Positions 21,873 through 32,888 of a stretch of DNA of 64,000 nt are shown here, one piece after another. The position numbers and the translations under genes were made by a program. The stretch spans positions 285,175 through 349,174 of the forward strand of contig NZ_LXXZ01000026.1 in assembly GCF_003244875.1 (NCBI RefSeq), given 5' to 3'. Under the pieces are notes generated by a model. That model did not search any database and was not told where the DNA came from. It saw nothing but the letters and a program-made list of their open reading frames with translations. This DNA is from Stenotrophomonas sepilia. GTDB taxonomy: Bacteria > Pseudomonadota > Gammaproteobacteria > Xanthomonadales > Xanthomonadaceae. Positions within the stretch are counted from its first letter, which is position 1. Every line of letters begins with the position of its first letter.

Positions 21873-22619
21873 TCACAGCAGCGGCCGCAGCACCAGCTCC
21901 AGCCCGAGCAGCAGCAGGAAACCCAGAAAGCAGGCGCGGAACAGCCGCGCACTGATGCGCTGCCGGATCACCTGCCCCAGCCACATGCCCAGCAGTGCCG
22001 GCACCACCGCCAGTGCACTCAAGCCCAGCTGCTGGATGCCGAACGCACCGTGCAGCACCAGGCCCGTGGTCAGTGCAATCGTCGATACGGTGAACGCCAG
22101 CCCGAGCGCCTGCACCAGTTCTTCGCGCTGCAACCCCAGTGATTGCAGGTACGGCACCGTCGGCATCACGAACACGCCGGTGGCGCCGGTCACTACGCCG
22201 GACAGCGCGCCCACCAGCGGCCCCAGCCAGCGCTCGCGCCGCTGCGGCACGCGGAACACCGGCGCAAGCAACGCATAGGCGGCATAGACCATCAGGGCCA
22301 CGCCCAGCGCAACGCGCGACCCGCTGCGATCGACCCGTACCAGCAACGCTGCCGAACCCAGCGTCACCACCACCACGGCCAGCATCATCGGCCACAGGCG
22401 CCGCACGATGTGGCCCAGTGACGGCCCGGACAGCAGCTGCCACGCATTGGTGACGAAGGTCGGGATGAACAGCATCGACGCCGCCGCCACCGGCGACAGC
22501 GCGCCACCGAGCAGGCCCATCGCCACCGTCGGCAGCCCCATGCCCGTCACGCCCTTGACCACGCCGGCCAGCACGAACACCACCACCAGCAGCCCATAGA
22601 AGTACATCGATTCATTCAT
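21873..22619 (-). CDS. TSUP-family membrane transporter
   Basis: Predicted eight-helix TauE/SafE (TSUP) permease of 248 residues, a family that exports sulfite, sulfoacetate or related organic anions. The two homologous halves are visible: the first has LAGVVKGVTGMGLPTVAMGLLGG and the second SGVVTGATGVFVMPTVPYLQSLGL, each with the family G-x-x-x-G-x-G pattern. The ATG at 22619 (MNESMYFYG) is used. It is divergent from a LysR regulator 100 bases away, which probably controls it. The substrate cannot be told from sequence. Confidence 0.88.
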   Translation of the reverse strand: MNESMYFYGLLVVVFVLAGVVKGVTGMGLPTVAMGLLGGALSPVAAASMLFIPTFVTNAWQLLSGPSLGHIVRRLWPMMLAVVVVTLGSAALLVRVDRSGSRVALGVALMVYAAYALLAPVFRVPQRRERWLGPLVGALSGVVTGATGVFVMPTVPYLQSLGLQREELVQALGLAFTVSTIALTTGLVLHGAFGIQQLGLSALAVVPALLGMWLGQVIRQRISARLFRACFLGFLLLLGLELVLRPLL

Positions 22620-22718
22620 GCCTTCATTGGATCGGGCCGTCGCCCGGCGCACAATGCGGTCTTCCCGGCCCTGCCTTCGGCTGATCCGAAGGCTCAGCCG
22701 TTGCGACGAGGGCATCAC

Positions 22719-23618
22719 ATGCGGATGGACATCGCCGACCTGCGCCTGTTCCTGGCAATCGCCGAGGCGGGGAGCATCACTGCCGGCGCAACGCAGGCGA
22801 ACCTGGCCCTGGGTTCGGCCAGCGAGCGGCTGCGCACGATCGAAGCCGATGCCGGCATCCTGCTGTTGAACCGGCATCCACGTGGCGTCAGCCTGACTGA
22901 AGCCGGCGCCGCCCTCGCCCACCATGCACGCCTGATCCTGCAACAGCAGGCGCAGCTGCGCGGCGAACTGCAGGCATTCGCGCAGGGGGCGCGCGGCACC
23001 CTGCATCTGTATGCCAACACCGCAGCACTGACCAGCTACCTGCCCTCGCGGCTCGCACCGTGGTTAGCCGAACGCCCCCGCCTGCACGTCGAACTGCTGG
23101 AACGCACCAGCCCCGAAGTCGTGCGTGCAATCAGCGCTGGCCAGGCCGAGGCCGGCATCATCAGTGATGCGGTCGACGCCACCGGCCTGCAGCAGCATGT
23201 GGTGGCCGAAGATCCGCTGGTGATGCTGCTGCCTGCCGATCACCGGTTTGCATCACTGCGCAGCGTGACCTTCGCCGATGCCGCCGGCGAGACCTTCGTT
23301 GCCCTGGCCGATGGCAATGCACTGCAGACCTACATCGAAGACCAGGCGCGCGACATCGGTCGCCGACTGGACGTGCGCATCCGCATGAAGACCTTCGAGG
23401 GCGTCTGCATCATGGTCGGCCACGGCATCGGTGTCGGCATCGTGCCGCGGAGCATCGCGCGCCAGCATCGACGCAGTACGCATACCGTTGCGGTGCCGCT
23501 TGCCGATGCGTGGGCACAACGCCGCCTGTGCGCCTGTTTCGCCGGGTGGGCGCAGCTGTCACCGGCGATGCGCAGCCTGCTGCACCACCTGGGCGTGCAA
23601 GCGCAGAAAAAAGTGTGA
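22719..23618 (+). CDS. LysR-family transcriptional regulator
   Basis: 299-residue LysR-type regulator with an N-terminal winged helix-turn-helix (MDIADLRLFLAIAEAGSITAGA, then LGSASERLRTIEADAGILLLNR) and a C-terminal periplasmic-binding-like effector domain. The start at 22719 removes six unlikely residues from the open frame. It is divergent from the TSUP transporter, the classic layout for a LysR gene and its target, so I infer it senses that transporter's substrate. Confidence 0.92.
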   Translation: MRMDIADLRLFLAIAEAGSITAGATQANLALGSASERLRTIEADAGILLLNRHPRGVSLTEAGAALAHHARLILQQQAQLRGELQAFAQGARGTLHLYANTAALTSYLPSRLAPWLAERPRLHVELLERTSPEVVRAISAGQAEAGIISDAVDATGLQQHVVAEDPLVMLLPADHRFASLRSVTFADAAGETFVALADGNALQTYIEDQARDIGRRLDVRIRMKTFEGVCIMVGHGIGVGIVPRSIARQHRRSTHTVAVPLADAWAQRRLCACFAGWAQLSPAMRSLLHHLGVQAQKKV

Positions 23619-23625
23619 AATGTTG

Positions 23626-23654
23626 TTGACACACTCTCTGCCGTGCCGCACAAT
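23626..23654 (+). promoter_or_regulatory. Sigma-70 promoter of tRNA-Leu copy 3
   Basis: TTGACA at 23626-23631, 17-base spacer, CACAAT at 23649-23654; begins only 8 bases after the LysR stop. Confidence 0.75.
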
Positions 23655-23668
23655 TCTTCTCCTGAGTC

Positions 23669-23753
<85 letters not shown>

Positions 23754-23770
23754 CGACTCAAGATGATCAA

Positions 23771-23791
23771 ACCCGCGAAAGCGGGTTTTTT
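23771..23791 (+). terminator. Terminator of tRNA-Leu copy 3
   Basis: ACCCGC-GAAA-GCGGGT stem followed by TTTTT. Confidence 0.85.
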
Positions 23792-23830
23792 CGTTTCCGG
23801 GATTCGGGAACCCACACGACCCCGGGATCC

Positions 23831-23853
23831 ATCCACGCATGGCGTGGATCTAC
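23831..23853. repeat. SMAG palindrome near the emrB end
   Basis: Unit ATCCACGCATGGCGTGGAT followed by CTAC, that is GTAG plus palindrome on the minus strand. Confidence 0.7.
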
Positions 23854-23857
23854 CAAA

Positions 23858-23886
23858 AGAAAAACCCCGCCTTGCGGCGGGGTTTT
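23858..23886 (-). terminator. Terminator of the emrRCAB operon
   Basis: Stem AAAACCCCGC/GCGGGGTTTT at 23861-23886, 25 bases after the emrB stop on the minus strand. The T-run in that direction (TTTTTCTTTTG) supports termination of emr transcripts. Confidence 0.75.
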
Positions 23887-23910
23887 CTGCGTTTCAACGC
23901 CAATGGTCGA

Positions 23911-25500
23911 TCAATGCCCACCGCCCGCGGACGCCGCACCCGCGCCTGCGCCGAACGGCGGCTTGGCCAGCCACAGGAAGGTGATGATCGCCAGGAAGAT
24001 CCAACCCAGCAGGAAGAAGATGTCGTTGAAACCCATCTGCGATGCCTGGTGGTTGATCATGTTGTTCAGTACCGCTGCGCCGTGCTGCAGGTCGCCCTGC
24101 CCCATCGCCGCCACTTGGTCCTGCATGCCCGGCTGATAGGCCGAGATATGCTCGGTCAGGTCGGCATGGTGCACCTGGGTACGCCGCGCCCACAGCCACG
24201 TCGTCAGCGAGGCCGCGAAGCTGCCGCCCAGCGTGCGCAGGAACGTCGCCAGGCCAGAGCCCGCCGCGATCTCGCGCCCATCCAGGTCCGACAGCAGGAT
24301 CTGCAGCACCGGCATGAAGAACAGCGCCACGCCAATGCCCATGATCAGCTGCACGCCGGCCACGTGCATGTAGTCCACCTGCAGGTTGAAGTTCGAGCGC
24401 AGGAAGCTGGTCATCGACAGCACGATGAAGGCCACGGTGGCCAGCATCCGCATGTCGAAGCGCGACGCATACTTGCCCACGAACGGCGTCATGATCACCG
24501 GCAGGATGCCGATCGGTGCGGTCGCCAGGCCTGCCCAGATCGCGGTGTAGCCCATGTCACGCTGCAGCCACTGCGGAATCAGCAGCGCCACGCTGAAGAA
24601 CGCCGCGTAGGCCACCACCATCGCCAGCGTGCCGGCACGGAAGTTGCGGTGCCGGAACAGCTTCAGGTCGACGATCGGATCCTTGTCGGTCAGTTCCCAG
24701 ATCAGGAACACCGTCAGCGTCACCACCGCCACGCAGGCCAGCACCACGATCTTCATCGACGAGAACCAGTCCTCGTCGTTGCCCAGGTCGAGCACCAGCT
24801 GCAGCGCGCCGACACCAATCACCAGCGTGATCAGGCCGACGTAGTCCATCTTCGGCTTCTCGATCTGCTCCGGGCGTCCCTTCAGCTGGCTGCCCACCAC
24901 CAGCGCGGCGAAGATGCCCAGTGGCACGTTGATCAGGAAGATCCATTCCCAGCTGTAGTTGTCGGTGATCCAGCCACCGAGGATCGGGCCGCAGATCGGC
25001 GCCACCACCGTGATCATCGCCAGCAGTGCCAATGCCTGCCCGCGCTTCTCACGTGGATAGATCGAGACCAGCAGCGACTGCGTGATCGGGTACATCGGGC
25101 CGGCCACGAAGCCCTGCAGCGCACGCGACACCACCAGCATGCCCATGCTCTGCGCAAGGCCGCACAGCAGCGAGGTGATGACGAAGGCCAGGGTCGCCCA
25201 GACGAACAGTTTGCGTTCGCCGAAGCGGCGGCTGAGCCAGCCGGTCAGCGGCAGCGCGATGGCCGTGCTGACCGCGAACGAAGTGATGACCCAGGTCGCC
25301 TGCTGCGAACTGGCACCGAGGTTACCGGCGATGGTCGGCAGCGAGACGTTGGCGATGGTGGTGTCGAGCACCTGCATGAACGACGCCATCGCCAGGCCTA
25401 CGGTGCACAGGGCGACGCTGGGCGGCAGGAACCCGGAGGCCGCAGCCGGCGCCGCCGGTGCGCCCGGAGCGCCGGGCGCGGCTGGAGCTTGTGCGGACAT
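23911..25500 (-). CDS. emrB: EmrB-type MFS drug/proton antiporter (DHA2, 14 TM)
   Basis: Inner-membrane pump of the EmrCAB tripartite system, which exports hydrophobic compounds such as uncouplers and nalidixic acid using the proton gradient. The 529-residue product has the DHA2 motif LDTTIANVSLPTIAG in helix 1, motif A (GWLSRRFGERKLF) and motif C-like segments. An Ala/Pro-rich N-tip of about 22 residues precedes helix 1. It starts 7 bases after emrA. Confidence 0.95.
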   Translation of the reverse strand: MSAQAPAAPGAPGAPAAPAAASGFLPPSVALCTVGLAMASFMQVLDTTIANVSLPTIAGNLGASSQQATWVITSFAVSTAIALPLTGWLSRRFGERKLFVWATLAFVITSLLCGLAQSMGMLVVSRALQGFVAGPMYPITQSLLVSIYPREKRGQALALLAMITVVAPICGPILGGWITDNYSWEWIFLINVPLGIFAALVVGSQLKGRPEQIEKPKMDYVGLITLVIGVGALQLVLDLGNDEDWFSSMKIVVLACVAVVTLTVFLIWELTDKDPIVDLKLFRHRNFRAGTLAMVVAYAAFFSVALLIPQWLQRDMGYTAIWAGLATAPIGILPVIMTPFVGKYASRFDMRMLATVAFIVLSMTSFLRSNFNLQVDYMHVAGVQLIMGIGVALFFMPVLQILLSDLDGREIAAGSGLATFLRTLGGSFAASLTTWLWARRTQVHHADLTEHISAYQPGMQDQVAAMGQGDLQHGAAVLNNMINHQASQMGFNDIFFLLGWIFLAIITFLWLAKPPFGAGAGAASAGGGH

Positions 25501-25507
25501 GGCGACC

Positions 25508-26689
25508 TCAGCCCACCTTCGCCTGCTGCTGCGGCAGGTTGCCCTGGATGATCGTGTGGATCACCTCGTCGGCATCATGCAGCTGCTTGGCATACACGTC
25601 GGTGTCGAACACCGTACCCTTGGCCGGGGTGCTCGGCAGCACTTCGCCCTTCTGGTCGCGCAGGCTCACTTCGGCCTTCATCGACAGGCCGATGCGCAGC
25701 GGGTGCTCGGCCAGCTGCTTGGCATCGATGGCGATGCGCACCGGTACGCGCTGCACGATCTTGATCCAGTTGCCGCTGGCGTTCTGTGCCGGCAGCAGCG
25801 AGAACGCCGAGCCGGTGCCCAGGCCCAGGCTCTGGATGCGCCCCTTGTACTTCACGTCGCCGGCGTACAGGTCCGACTTCAGCTCCACTTCCTGGCCCAG
25901 GCGCATGTGGCGCAGCTGGGTTTCCTTGAAGTTGGCCTCGACCCACATCTGCTCGGTCGGCACCACGGCCATCAGGGCATTGCCCGGCTGCACGCGCTGG
26001 CCGACCTGCACCGAACGACGGGCGACGTAGCCGGAGACCGGTGCAACGATGCCGGCGCGGGCGTTGTTGAGGAAGGCCTGGCGCAGCTGCGCAGCGGCGG
26101 CCTGCACATCCGGCTGGGTGGCGATCACGGTGTCGTCGACCAGCGCGCGGTTGCGCTCGACGGTCTCGCGCGAACCGGCCACGGCCGCTTCGGCCGCGGC
26201 CAGCTCGTCGCGGGCGTGGGCCAGTTCTTCGTTGGAGATGGCGCCGGTGGCGGCCAGGTCCTTGCGGCGGGCGTAGTCTTCGCGCACGCGCTTCAGGGTC
26301 ACCTGGCGGGCGTTCAGGTCCGCCTGCGCGCCTTCTACGCTGCGGTACAGGCCGCGGGTCTGGCGCACGGTCTTGGCCAGGTTGGCTTCGGCCTGCTGCA
26401 GCGCCACTGCGGTGTCGGACGGGTCCAGCTGCACCAGCAGCTGGCCGCGCTCCACGCGCATGCCGTCATCGGCATTGATGGCGACCACGGTGCCGGCCAC
26501 CAGCGGGGTGATCTGCACCTGGTTGCCCTGCACGTAGGCATCGTCGGTCTCTTCGAACCAACGGCCGAACATGAAGTACCACAGCGCCAAAGCGGCAAAC
26601 AGCAGCACGACGATCACGAACAGGCCGCGCAGCAGGTGGCCGCGGCGGTTGGGGGCGGCCGGGGCCGCGGTGTCTTGGGTCTGGCTCAT
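25508..26689 (-). CDS. emrA: EmrA-type periplasmic adaptor
   Basis: Membrane-fusion (HlyD family) protein of 393 residues. It has an N-terminal helix (GLFVIVVLLFAALALWYFMF), the first lipoyl half (TPLVAGTVVAINADDGMRV), a long coiled coil and the second lipoyl half (GIVAPVSGYVARRSVQVGQRV). The EmrA hallmark DAYVQGN is near residue 55. It links EmrB to the outer-membrane channel encoded just upstream (11-base gap). Confidence 0.95.
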   Translation of the reverse strand: MSQTQDTAAPAAPNRRGHLLRGLFVIVVLLFAALALWYFMFGRWFEETDDAYVQGNQVQITPLVAGTVVAINADDGMRVERGQLLVQLDPSDTAVALQQAEANLAKTVRQTRGLYRSVEGAQADLNARQVTLKRVREDYARRKDLAATGAISNEELAHARDELAAAEAAVAGSRETVERNRALVDDTVIATQPDVQAAAAQLRQAFLNNARAGIVAPVSGYVARRSVQVGQRVQPGNALMAVVPTEQMWVEANFKETQLRHMRLGQEVELKSDLYAGDVKYKGRIQSLGLGTGSAFSLLPAQNASGNWIKIVQRVPVRIAIDAKQLAEHPLRIGLSMKAEVSLRDQKGEVLPSTPAKGTVFDTDVYAKQLHDADEVIHTIIQGNLPQQQAKVG

Positions 26690-26700
26690 GTCGGAGATCT

Positions 26701-28194
26701 TCAGGAATGCGAGGAATCGGAATGGGAGGCGATCGGTGCGCGGTCGGCGTCAGTGGGCTGGAAACCACCGCCCAGCGCCTTGCTCAGGCGCACCGAGGAC
26801 TGCACCTGCTGCGACTGCAGGCCGGCCAGCTGCTGCTGCGACTGCAGCAGGGTGGACTGCGCGGTCAGCACGTCCAGGTAGCTGCCGATGCCGGCGCGGT
26901 AGCGCTGCTGGGCCAGGTCGAAGGCAGCGCGTGCGGTGTCCACCGCCTGCTGCTGCGACTGCGCCTGCTGTGCCAGCGAGCGCACCGCGTTGACCTGGTC
27001 GGCCACATCACGCAGCGCATCGAGCACGGTCTGGTTGTAGTTGGCCACCGCCAGGTCGTACTGCGCATCGGTATTGGCCAGGTTGGCGCGCAGCTTCCCG
27101 CCCTCGAAGATCGGCAGGCTCAGCGCCGGGCCGATATAGGCAAAGGTGGAGCTGCTCTTCAGCAGGTCGCCCACGTTCGGGGCGACCACGCCGGCCAGCG
27201 CGGTCAGGTTGAAGCTCGGGTAGAACTTGGTCTTGGCAACCTTGATCTGCTTGTCGGCCGCTTCAACGCGCCAGCGTGCGGCGACGATGTCGGGGCGGCG
27301 GCCAAGCAGCTCGCTGGGCAGCACGCCCGGCAGCTGCAGTGCCACCGGATTCAGCGGCCGCGGGCGCTGGATCGACAGGCCACGGTCCGGGCCCTTGCCG
27401 ACCAGCGCGGCCAGCGCGGTGCGGGCGGCGTCGATACGCTGCTGGGCGGCCTGCACCTGCTGCTGCGCGGCCGGCACACGGGCCTCGGCCTGGCGCACCT
27501 GCAGATCACTGTCGATGCCGGCGCTGCGGCGCTGGCGGGTCAGTTCAAGTGACTTCTGCGAACGGGTCAGCTCTTCCTCGGCCACGTCGTTGAGCTGCCA
27601 CGCGTAGGCCAGGTCGGCATAGGCCTGGGTGATGCCAGTGGACAGGTTCAGGCGTGCAGCCTGCGCTTCAACGGTGGCGGCGTGCGCACCGTCCACGGCG
27701 GCTTCCCAGGCGGCGCGCTTGCCGCCCCACAGGTCCACGCCGTAGCTGAAGTCGAAGGCGACCTGGCTGCTGCCGCCGTAACGGCCACCCATCTCGCTGC
27801 CGACCATCGATTCGGGCAGGCGCAGGCCGGTGTAGCCACCGGACACCGACAGGCTCGGCAGTTCGTCGGCACGTGCGGTGCCGACCTGGGCCTGGGCCTG
27901 GCGCAGGCGGGCATCGGCGGCGTCGAGGCTCGGGTGGCCGGCCAGGCCCTCTGCGACCAGCGCGTCCAGCTGCGCATCACCCAGTGCCTTCCACCAGTCC
28001 TGCGCCGGGAAGCCAGTGGCGCTCAGGTCGGTGTCGGCCAGGGTGCGTTCGCTGTGCAGGCTGTCCACGTCAAGCACGTGGCCCTGCGGGTTGAGGCCAC
28101 GACTGCTGGCACAGGCGGCCAGGGCCAGGGCCAGCGCTGACACCAGCAGCGCGCGCCCGGACCGGCGGAAAGTGGAATGCGGGATCGGGTTCAT
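26701..28194 (-). CDS. emrC: EmrC outer-membrane efflux lipoprotein
   Basis: TolC/OprM-type outer-membrane channel of 497 residues with a lipoprotein signal (LALALAAC, lipidated Cys 28). The N-terminal motif FPAQDWWKALGDAQLDALV and the second-repeat motif LLGRRPDIVAARWRVEAADKQI are typical of RND/EmrAB outer-membrane factors. The ATG overlaps the emrR stop (ATGA). A channel gene inside an emr operon matches EmrCABsm of S. maltophilia and differs from E. coli, which borrows TolC. Confidence 0.94.
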   Translation of the reverse strand: MNPIPHSTFRRSGRALLVSALALALAACASSRGLNPQGHVLDVDSLHSERTLADTDLSATGFPAQDWWKALGDAQLDALVAEGLAGHPSLDAADARLRQAQAQVGTARADELPSLSVSGGYTGLRLPESMVGSEMGGRYGGSSQVAFDFSYGVDLWGGKRAAWEAAVDGAHAATVEAQAARLNLSTGITQAYADLAYAWQLNDVAEEELTRSQKSLELTRQRRSAGIDSDLQVRQAEARVPAAQQQVQAAQQRIDAARTALAALVGKGPDRGLSIQRPRPLNPVALQLPGVLPSELLGRRPDIVAARWRVEAADKQIKVAKTKFYPSFNLTALAGVVAPNVGDLLKSSSTFAYIGPALSLPIFEGGKLRANLANTDAQYDLAVANYNQTVLDALRDVADQVNAVRSLAQQAQSQQQAVDTARAAFDLAQQRYRAGIGSYLDVLTAQSTLLQSQQQLAGLQSQQVQSSVRLSKALGGGFQPTDADRAPIASHSDSSHS

Positions 28195-28634
28195 GGGGTC
28201 GTCAGTGAATCGCGGATTCGGGTAAGGAGGGACAGCAGCAGCGTGCGCTCGTCGGCGGAAAGATCACGCAGGGCGTAATCCATCACCGCGTCGCCACGCA
28301 GCTTCAAGCGCGCCCACAGCGCGCGGCCTTCGTCGGTCAGCACGATCTGCAATGCCCGCCGGTCCTGCGCATGCGGTTCGCGGCGGACGCAGCCCAGCGC
28401 TTCGAGCTTGTCCAGCAGCCGGGTCACCGCGCTGGGCACCTGATCGATGGCCTGGGCCAGTTCGTTGGCGGTGCACGGCGCCATGTTCGAAAGCACCTTC
28501 AACCCGATGTAGTGGGTGAAGCCGATGCCCAGATCTTCTTCAGCCATGGACGCGTCGAGTTGGCGGACCAGGCCGTCGCGCACCTGGCGCAGCAGCAGGC
28601 CGAAGCTGGGGGGAGTGGTTGCAGGACAGATCAT
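28191..28634 (-). CDS. emrR: MarR-family repressor EmrR
   Basis: Winged-helix MarR-type regulator of 147 residues, first gene of emrRCAB and its likely repressor. The DNA-binding core reads TANELAQAIDQVPSAVTRLLDKLEALGCVRREPHAQDRRALQIVLT, quoted here by its ends: the recognition helix region QVPSAVTRLLDKLE and the wing RREPHAQDRRAL. I use the ATG at 28634. A perfect 9-base inverted repeat lies 24 bases upstream and is the best candidate for its operator. Confidence 0.93.
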   Translation of the reverse strand: MICPATTPPSFGLLLRQVRDGLVRQLDASMAEEDLGIGFTHYIGLKVLSNMAPCTANELAQAIDQVPSAVTRLLDKLEALGCVRREPHAQDRRALQIVLTDEGRALWARLKLRGDAVMDYALRDLSADERTLLLSLLTRIRDSLTTP

Positions 28635-28657
28635 GGGGGAGCATTCTCTTCCAAAAA

Positions 28658-28681
28658 AAATATTTCTCAATGGAAATATTT
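28658..28681. promoter_or_regulatory. AT-rich palindrome, candidate EmrR operator
   Basis: Perfect inverted repeat AAATATTTC-tcaatg-GAAATATTT. It stands out as an AT-rich block in GC-rich DNA, lies 24 bases before the emrR start and between the divergent emrR and araC-type genes. Size and symmetry fit a MarR-dimer site. The assignment is inference. Confidence 0.6.
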
Positions 28682-28806
28682 GATCTGGCATCGAATGCTG
28701 TGTTGCAGCAGTGGGCTGGATCGGTGAAGGCGCCTACCTTAATGACCTGGTCAGGTGGCCCGGTAGTACAATCCAGCCAATGGATGACACATTTCAGCCA
28801 GCAGAC

Positions 28807-29688
28807 ATGATGAACAAGGCAGAAATCCCTACTCCCAAACGCCTGCTCAGGGACGAAGCACTGGACTGGTTCGAGCGCAACGACGGTCCCCCGGTGGTCG
28901 GTTTCCGTTTCGACAGCCCGCAAGGGCTGGTCCGTGAAGTGGATTGGCATCATCACCAGCGCGCGCAGCTGATCTGCGTCGAGCGCGGCCTTCTGACCAC
29001 CCGTACCTCGCACGGCACCTGGTCGCTGGCGCCGGGCTCGGCCGGCTGGATGCCACCGCTGGAGCCGCACACGGTCACCCTCGACGGCCCCCTGCGTGGC
29101 TGGGGCATGGCGCTGGCGGCTCCGGTCTGTGCCACCCTGCCCTCCGATCCCTGCGTGCTGGGCCTGTCCAAGCTGGCGCAGGCGCTCGCCGAGCGCATCT
29201 GTGACTGGCCACCGGGCTACGACACCACCTCCGAACGCCAGCACATCATCGAGGTGCTGGTGGACGAGATCCGCACAGCGCCACGCCAGCGCATGCACTT
29301 GCCGATGCCGCATGACCGGCGCCTGCTGAAGATCGCCTCGCAGCTGCTGGCCGACCCGTCCGACGAACGCAGCCTGGCGGAATGGGCGCACTGGGCCGGC
29401 CTGTCACCGCGCAGCCTGACCCGCCACTTCCGCGACGAGACCACGCTCAGCTTCGCTCAGTGGCGGCAGCAGGCCCGGCTCTCCGAAGCCCTGCGCCAGT
29501 TGACCGATGGCCGCAGCGTCGCCGACATCGCCCATGCACTGGGCTTCAGCAGCGCCAGCGCCTTCGTCACCGTGTTCCGCCGCCACTTCGGGCTGCCACC
29601 GGGGCGCTACCTGGCGCGGGCCGGCCACGGCCTGGAAACCGGGCTGGACCCTGCACGCGGCTTGGCATCCCCCGCCGCATCCGGATAA
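28807..29688 (+). CDS. AraC-family transcriptional regulator
   Basis: AraC-type activator/repressor with an N-terminal cupin sensor domain (DWHHHQRAQLICVERGLLTTRT, shown by its first residues DWHHHQRAQL) and two C-terminal helix-turn-helix units (SLAEWAHWAGLSPRSLTRHF and SVADIAHALGFSSASAFVTVF). I start at the ATG-ATG pair at 28807; an ATG at 28780 in the same frame is possible. It resembles NimR-like regulators that control an adjacent transporter, and it shares its upstream region with emrRCAB, so cross-regulation is plausible but unproven. Confidence 0.9.
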   Translation: MMNKAEIPTPKRLLRDEALDWFERNDGPPVVGFRFDSPQGLVREVDWHHHQRAQLICVERGLLTTRTSHGTWSLAPGSAGWMPPLEPHTVTLDGPLRGWGMALAAPVCATLPSDPCVLGLSKLAQALAERICDWPPGYDTTSERQHIIEVLVDEIRTAPRQRMHLPMPHDRRLLKIASQLLADPSDERSLAEWAHWAGLSPRSLTRHFRDETTLSFAQWRQQARLSEALRQLTDGRSVADIAHALGFSSASAFVTVFRRHFGLPPGRYLARAGHGLETGLDPARGLASPAASG

Positions 29689-29747
29689 TCACAGGATTGC
29701 GAGCGGCGACCGCCGTCGCCGCCTCCCGACATAGGTAACAACGCCGC

Positions 29748-31991
<2,244 letters not shown>

Positions 31992-31999
31992 GGAGCACG

Positions 32000-32038
32000 G
32001 GGGTCGGATCCCTTTCCACCGGAAAGGGCTCTGACCCC
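32000..32038. repeat. 39-base palindrome, copy B
   Basis: Same outer (GGGGTC/GACCCC) and inner (CCCTTTCC/GGAAAGGG) arms as the element at 21552-21590, with centre ACC instead of GAA. It begins 9 bases after the parC stop. Confidence 0.7.
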
Positions 32039-32042
32039 GGAC

Positions 32043-32076
32043 ACGAAAAAGCCGGGGCATTCCCCGGCTTTTTCGT
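32043..32076. terminator. Bidirectional terminator between parC and the bfr gene
   Basis: Stem AAAAAGCCGGGG/CCCCGGCTTTTT (32046-32057 and 32062-32073) with a CATT loop. The A-run and T-run make it usable from both strands, suiting these convergent genes. Confidence 0.85.
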
Positions 32077-32169
32077 TGTCGGCTGGCAGGCGGTGGAGCG
32101 GCTGGCGGGCGAAGGCTGGCTGGCGGTGCTCCGGTGCTGGCGGGCGACAGAACGCTGTACTTCTTCTGG

Positions 32170-32260
32170 TACAGCCGACCGCTGGTCGGCTGCATTTCGC
32201 AGAGCAGCCGACCAGCGGTCGGCTCTACCGGAACGCAGCCGAGCATTGGCTCGGCTCTAC
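32170..32260. repeat. Three SMAG palindromes between parC and the bfr gene
   Basis: Units around GCCGACCGCTGGTCGGC (32173-32189), GCCGACCAGCGGTCGGC with CTAC (to 32227) and GCCGAGCATTGGCTCGGC with TCTAC (32238-32260). With the palindrome and terminator before them they fill the 285-base gap; no gene is seen in it. Confidence 0.75.
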
Positions 32261-32276
32261 AAAAAGCGGTGCCGGC

Positions 32277-32765
32277 TCAGTGCGCCGGGGCGCCGGTGCC
32301 GTCGATCTTGCTCAGCTGGTACAGCTCCAGGCCGATGCGCTTGATCAGGCCCAGCTGCTGTTCCAGCCACCAGGCATGGTCTTCTTCGGTGTCCTTCAGC
32401 TGCGCCAGCAGGATGTCGCGGCTCACGTAGTCGCCCTTCTCCTCGCACAGCTTCATGCCGGCGGCCAGATTGTTCCGAACCGCGTATTCAGTGTCGAGAT
32501 CCTTCTGCAGCATCTCCTCCACGGTCTTGCCCGGCTCGGTGGCATGCGGGCGCATGTCCGGGTCGCCCCCCAGGAACAGGATCCGGCGCAGCAGCGCATC
32601 GGCATGCTGGGTTTCCTCTTCCATCTCGTGGTTCAGGCGTTCGTACAGCGCGAACAGGCCCTGGTCCTCGTAGCGGCGGGAGTGGATGAAGTACTGGTCG
32701 CGGGCAGCGAGCTCGCCGCGCAGCAGTTCCTTCAGGCAGGCGATGACGTCCGGGTTGCCTTTCAT
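32277..32765 (-). CDS. bfr: Bacterioferritin-family iron-storage protein lacking the haem Met
   Basis: Ferritin-fold subunit of 162 residues with the MKGNPDVI start typical of bacterioferritins. The di-iron ferroxidase ligands are present: Glu18, Glu51, His54, Glu93 (E. coli Glu94), Glu127 and His130. The haem ligand of E. coli bacterioferritin, Met52, is replaced by Thr in EETQHAD, so this protein probably binds no haem at the usual dimer site. This resembles haem-free or alpha-type subunits found in pseudomonads. I use the ATG at 32765, because the upstream in-frame Met is a poor start. Confidence 0.9.
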   Translation of the reverse strand: MKGNPDVIACLKELLRGELAARDQYFIHSRRYEDQGLFALYERLNHEMEEETQHADALLRRILFLGGDPDMRPHATEPGKTVEEMLQKDLDTEYAVRNNLAAGMKLCEEKGDYVSRDILLAQLKDTEEDHAWWLEQQLGLIKRIGLELYQLSKIDGTGAPAH

Positions 32766-32888
32766 GGGGGGCTCCTGTGAATCGATGCGGCATAGGGTGC
32801 CGCATTTCAAAATACGGTGATCTAATCGGAATCAGTCGCAGTTGCGCCTGCGGCTACAATCGGCCCACGAGTTCGGAAAGGACGTGCG

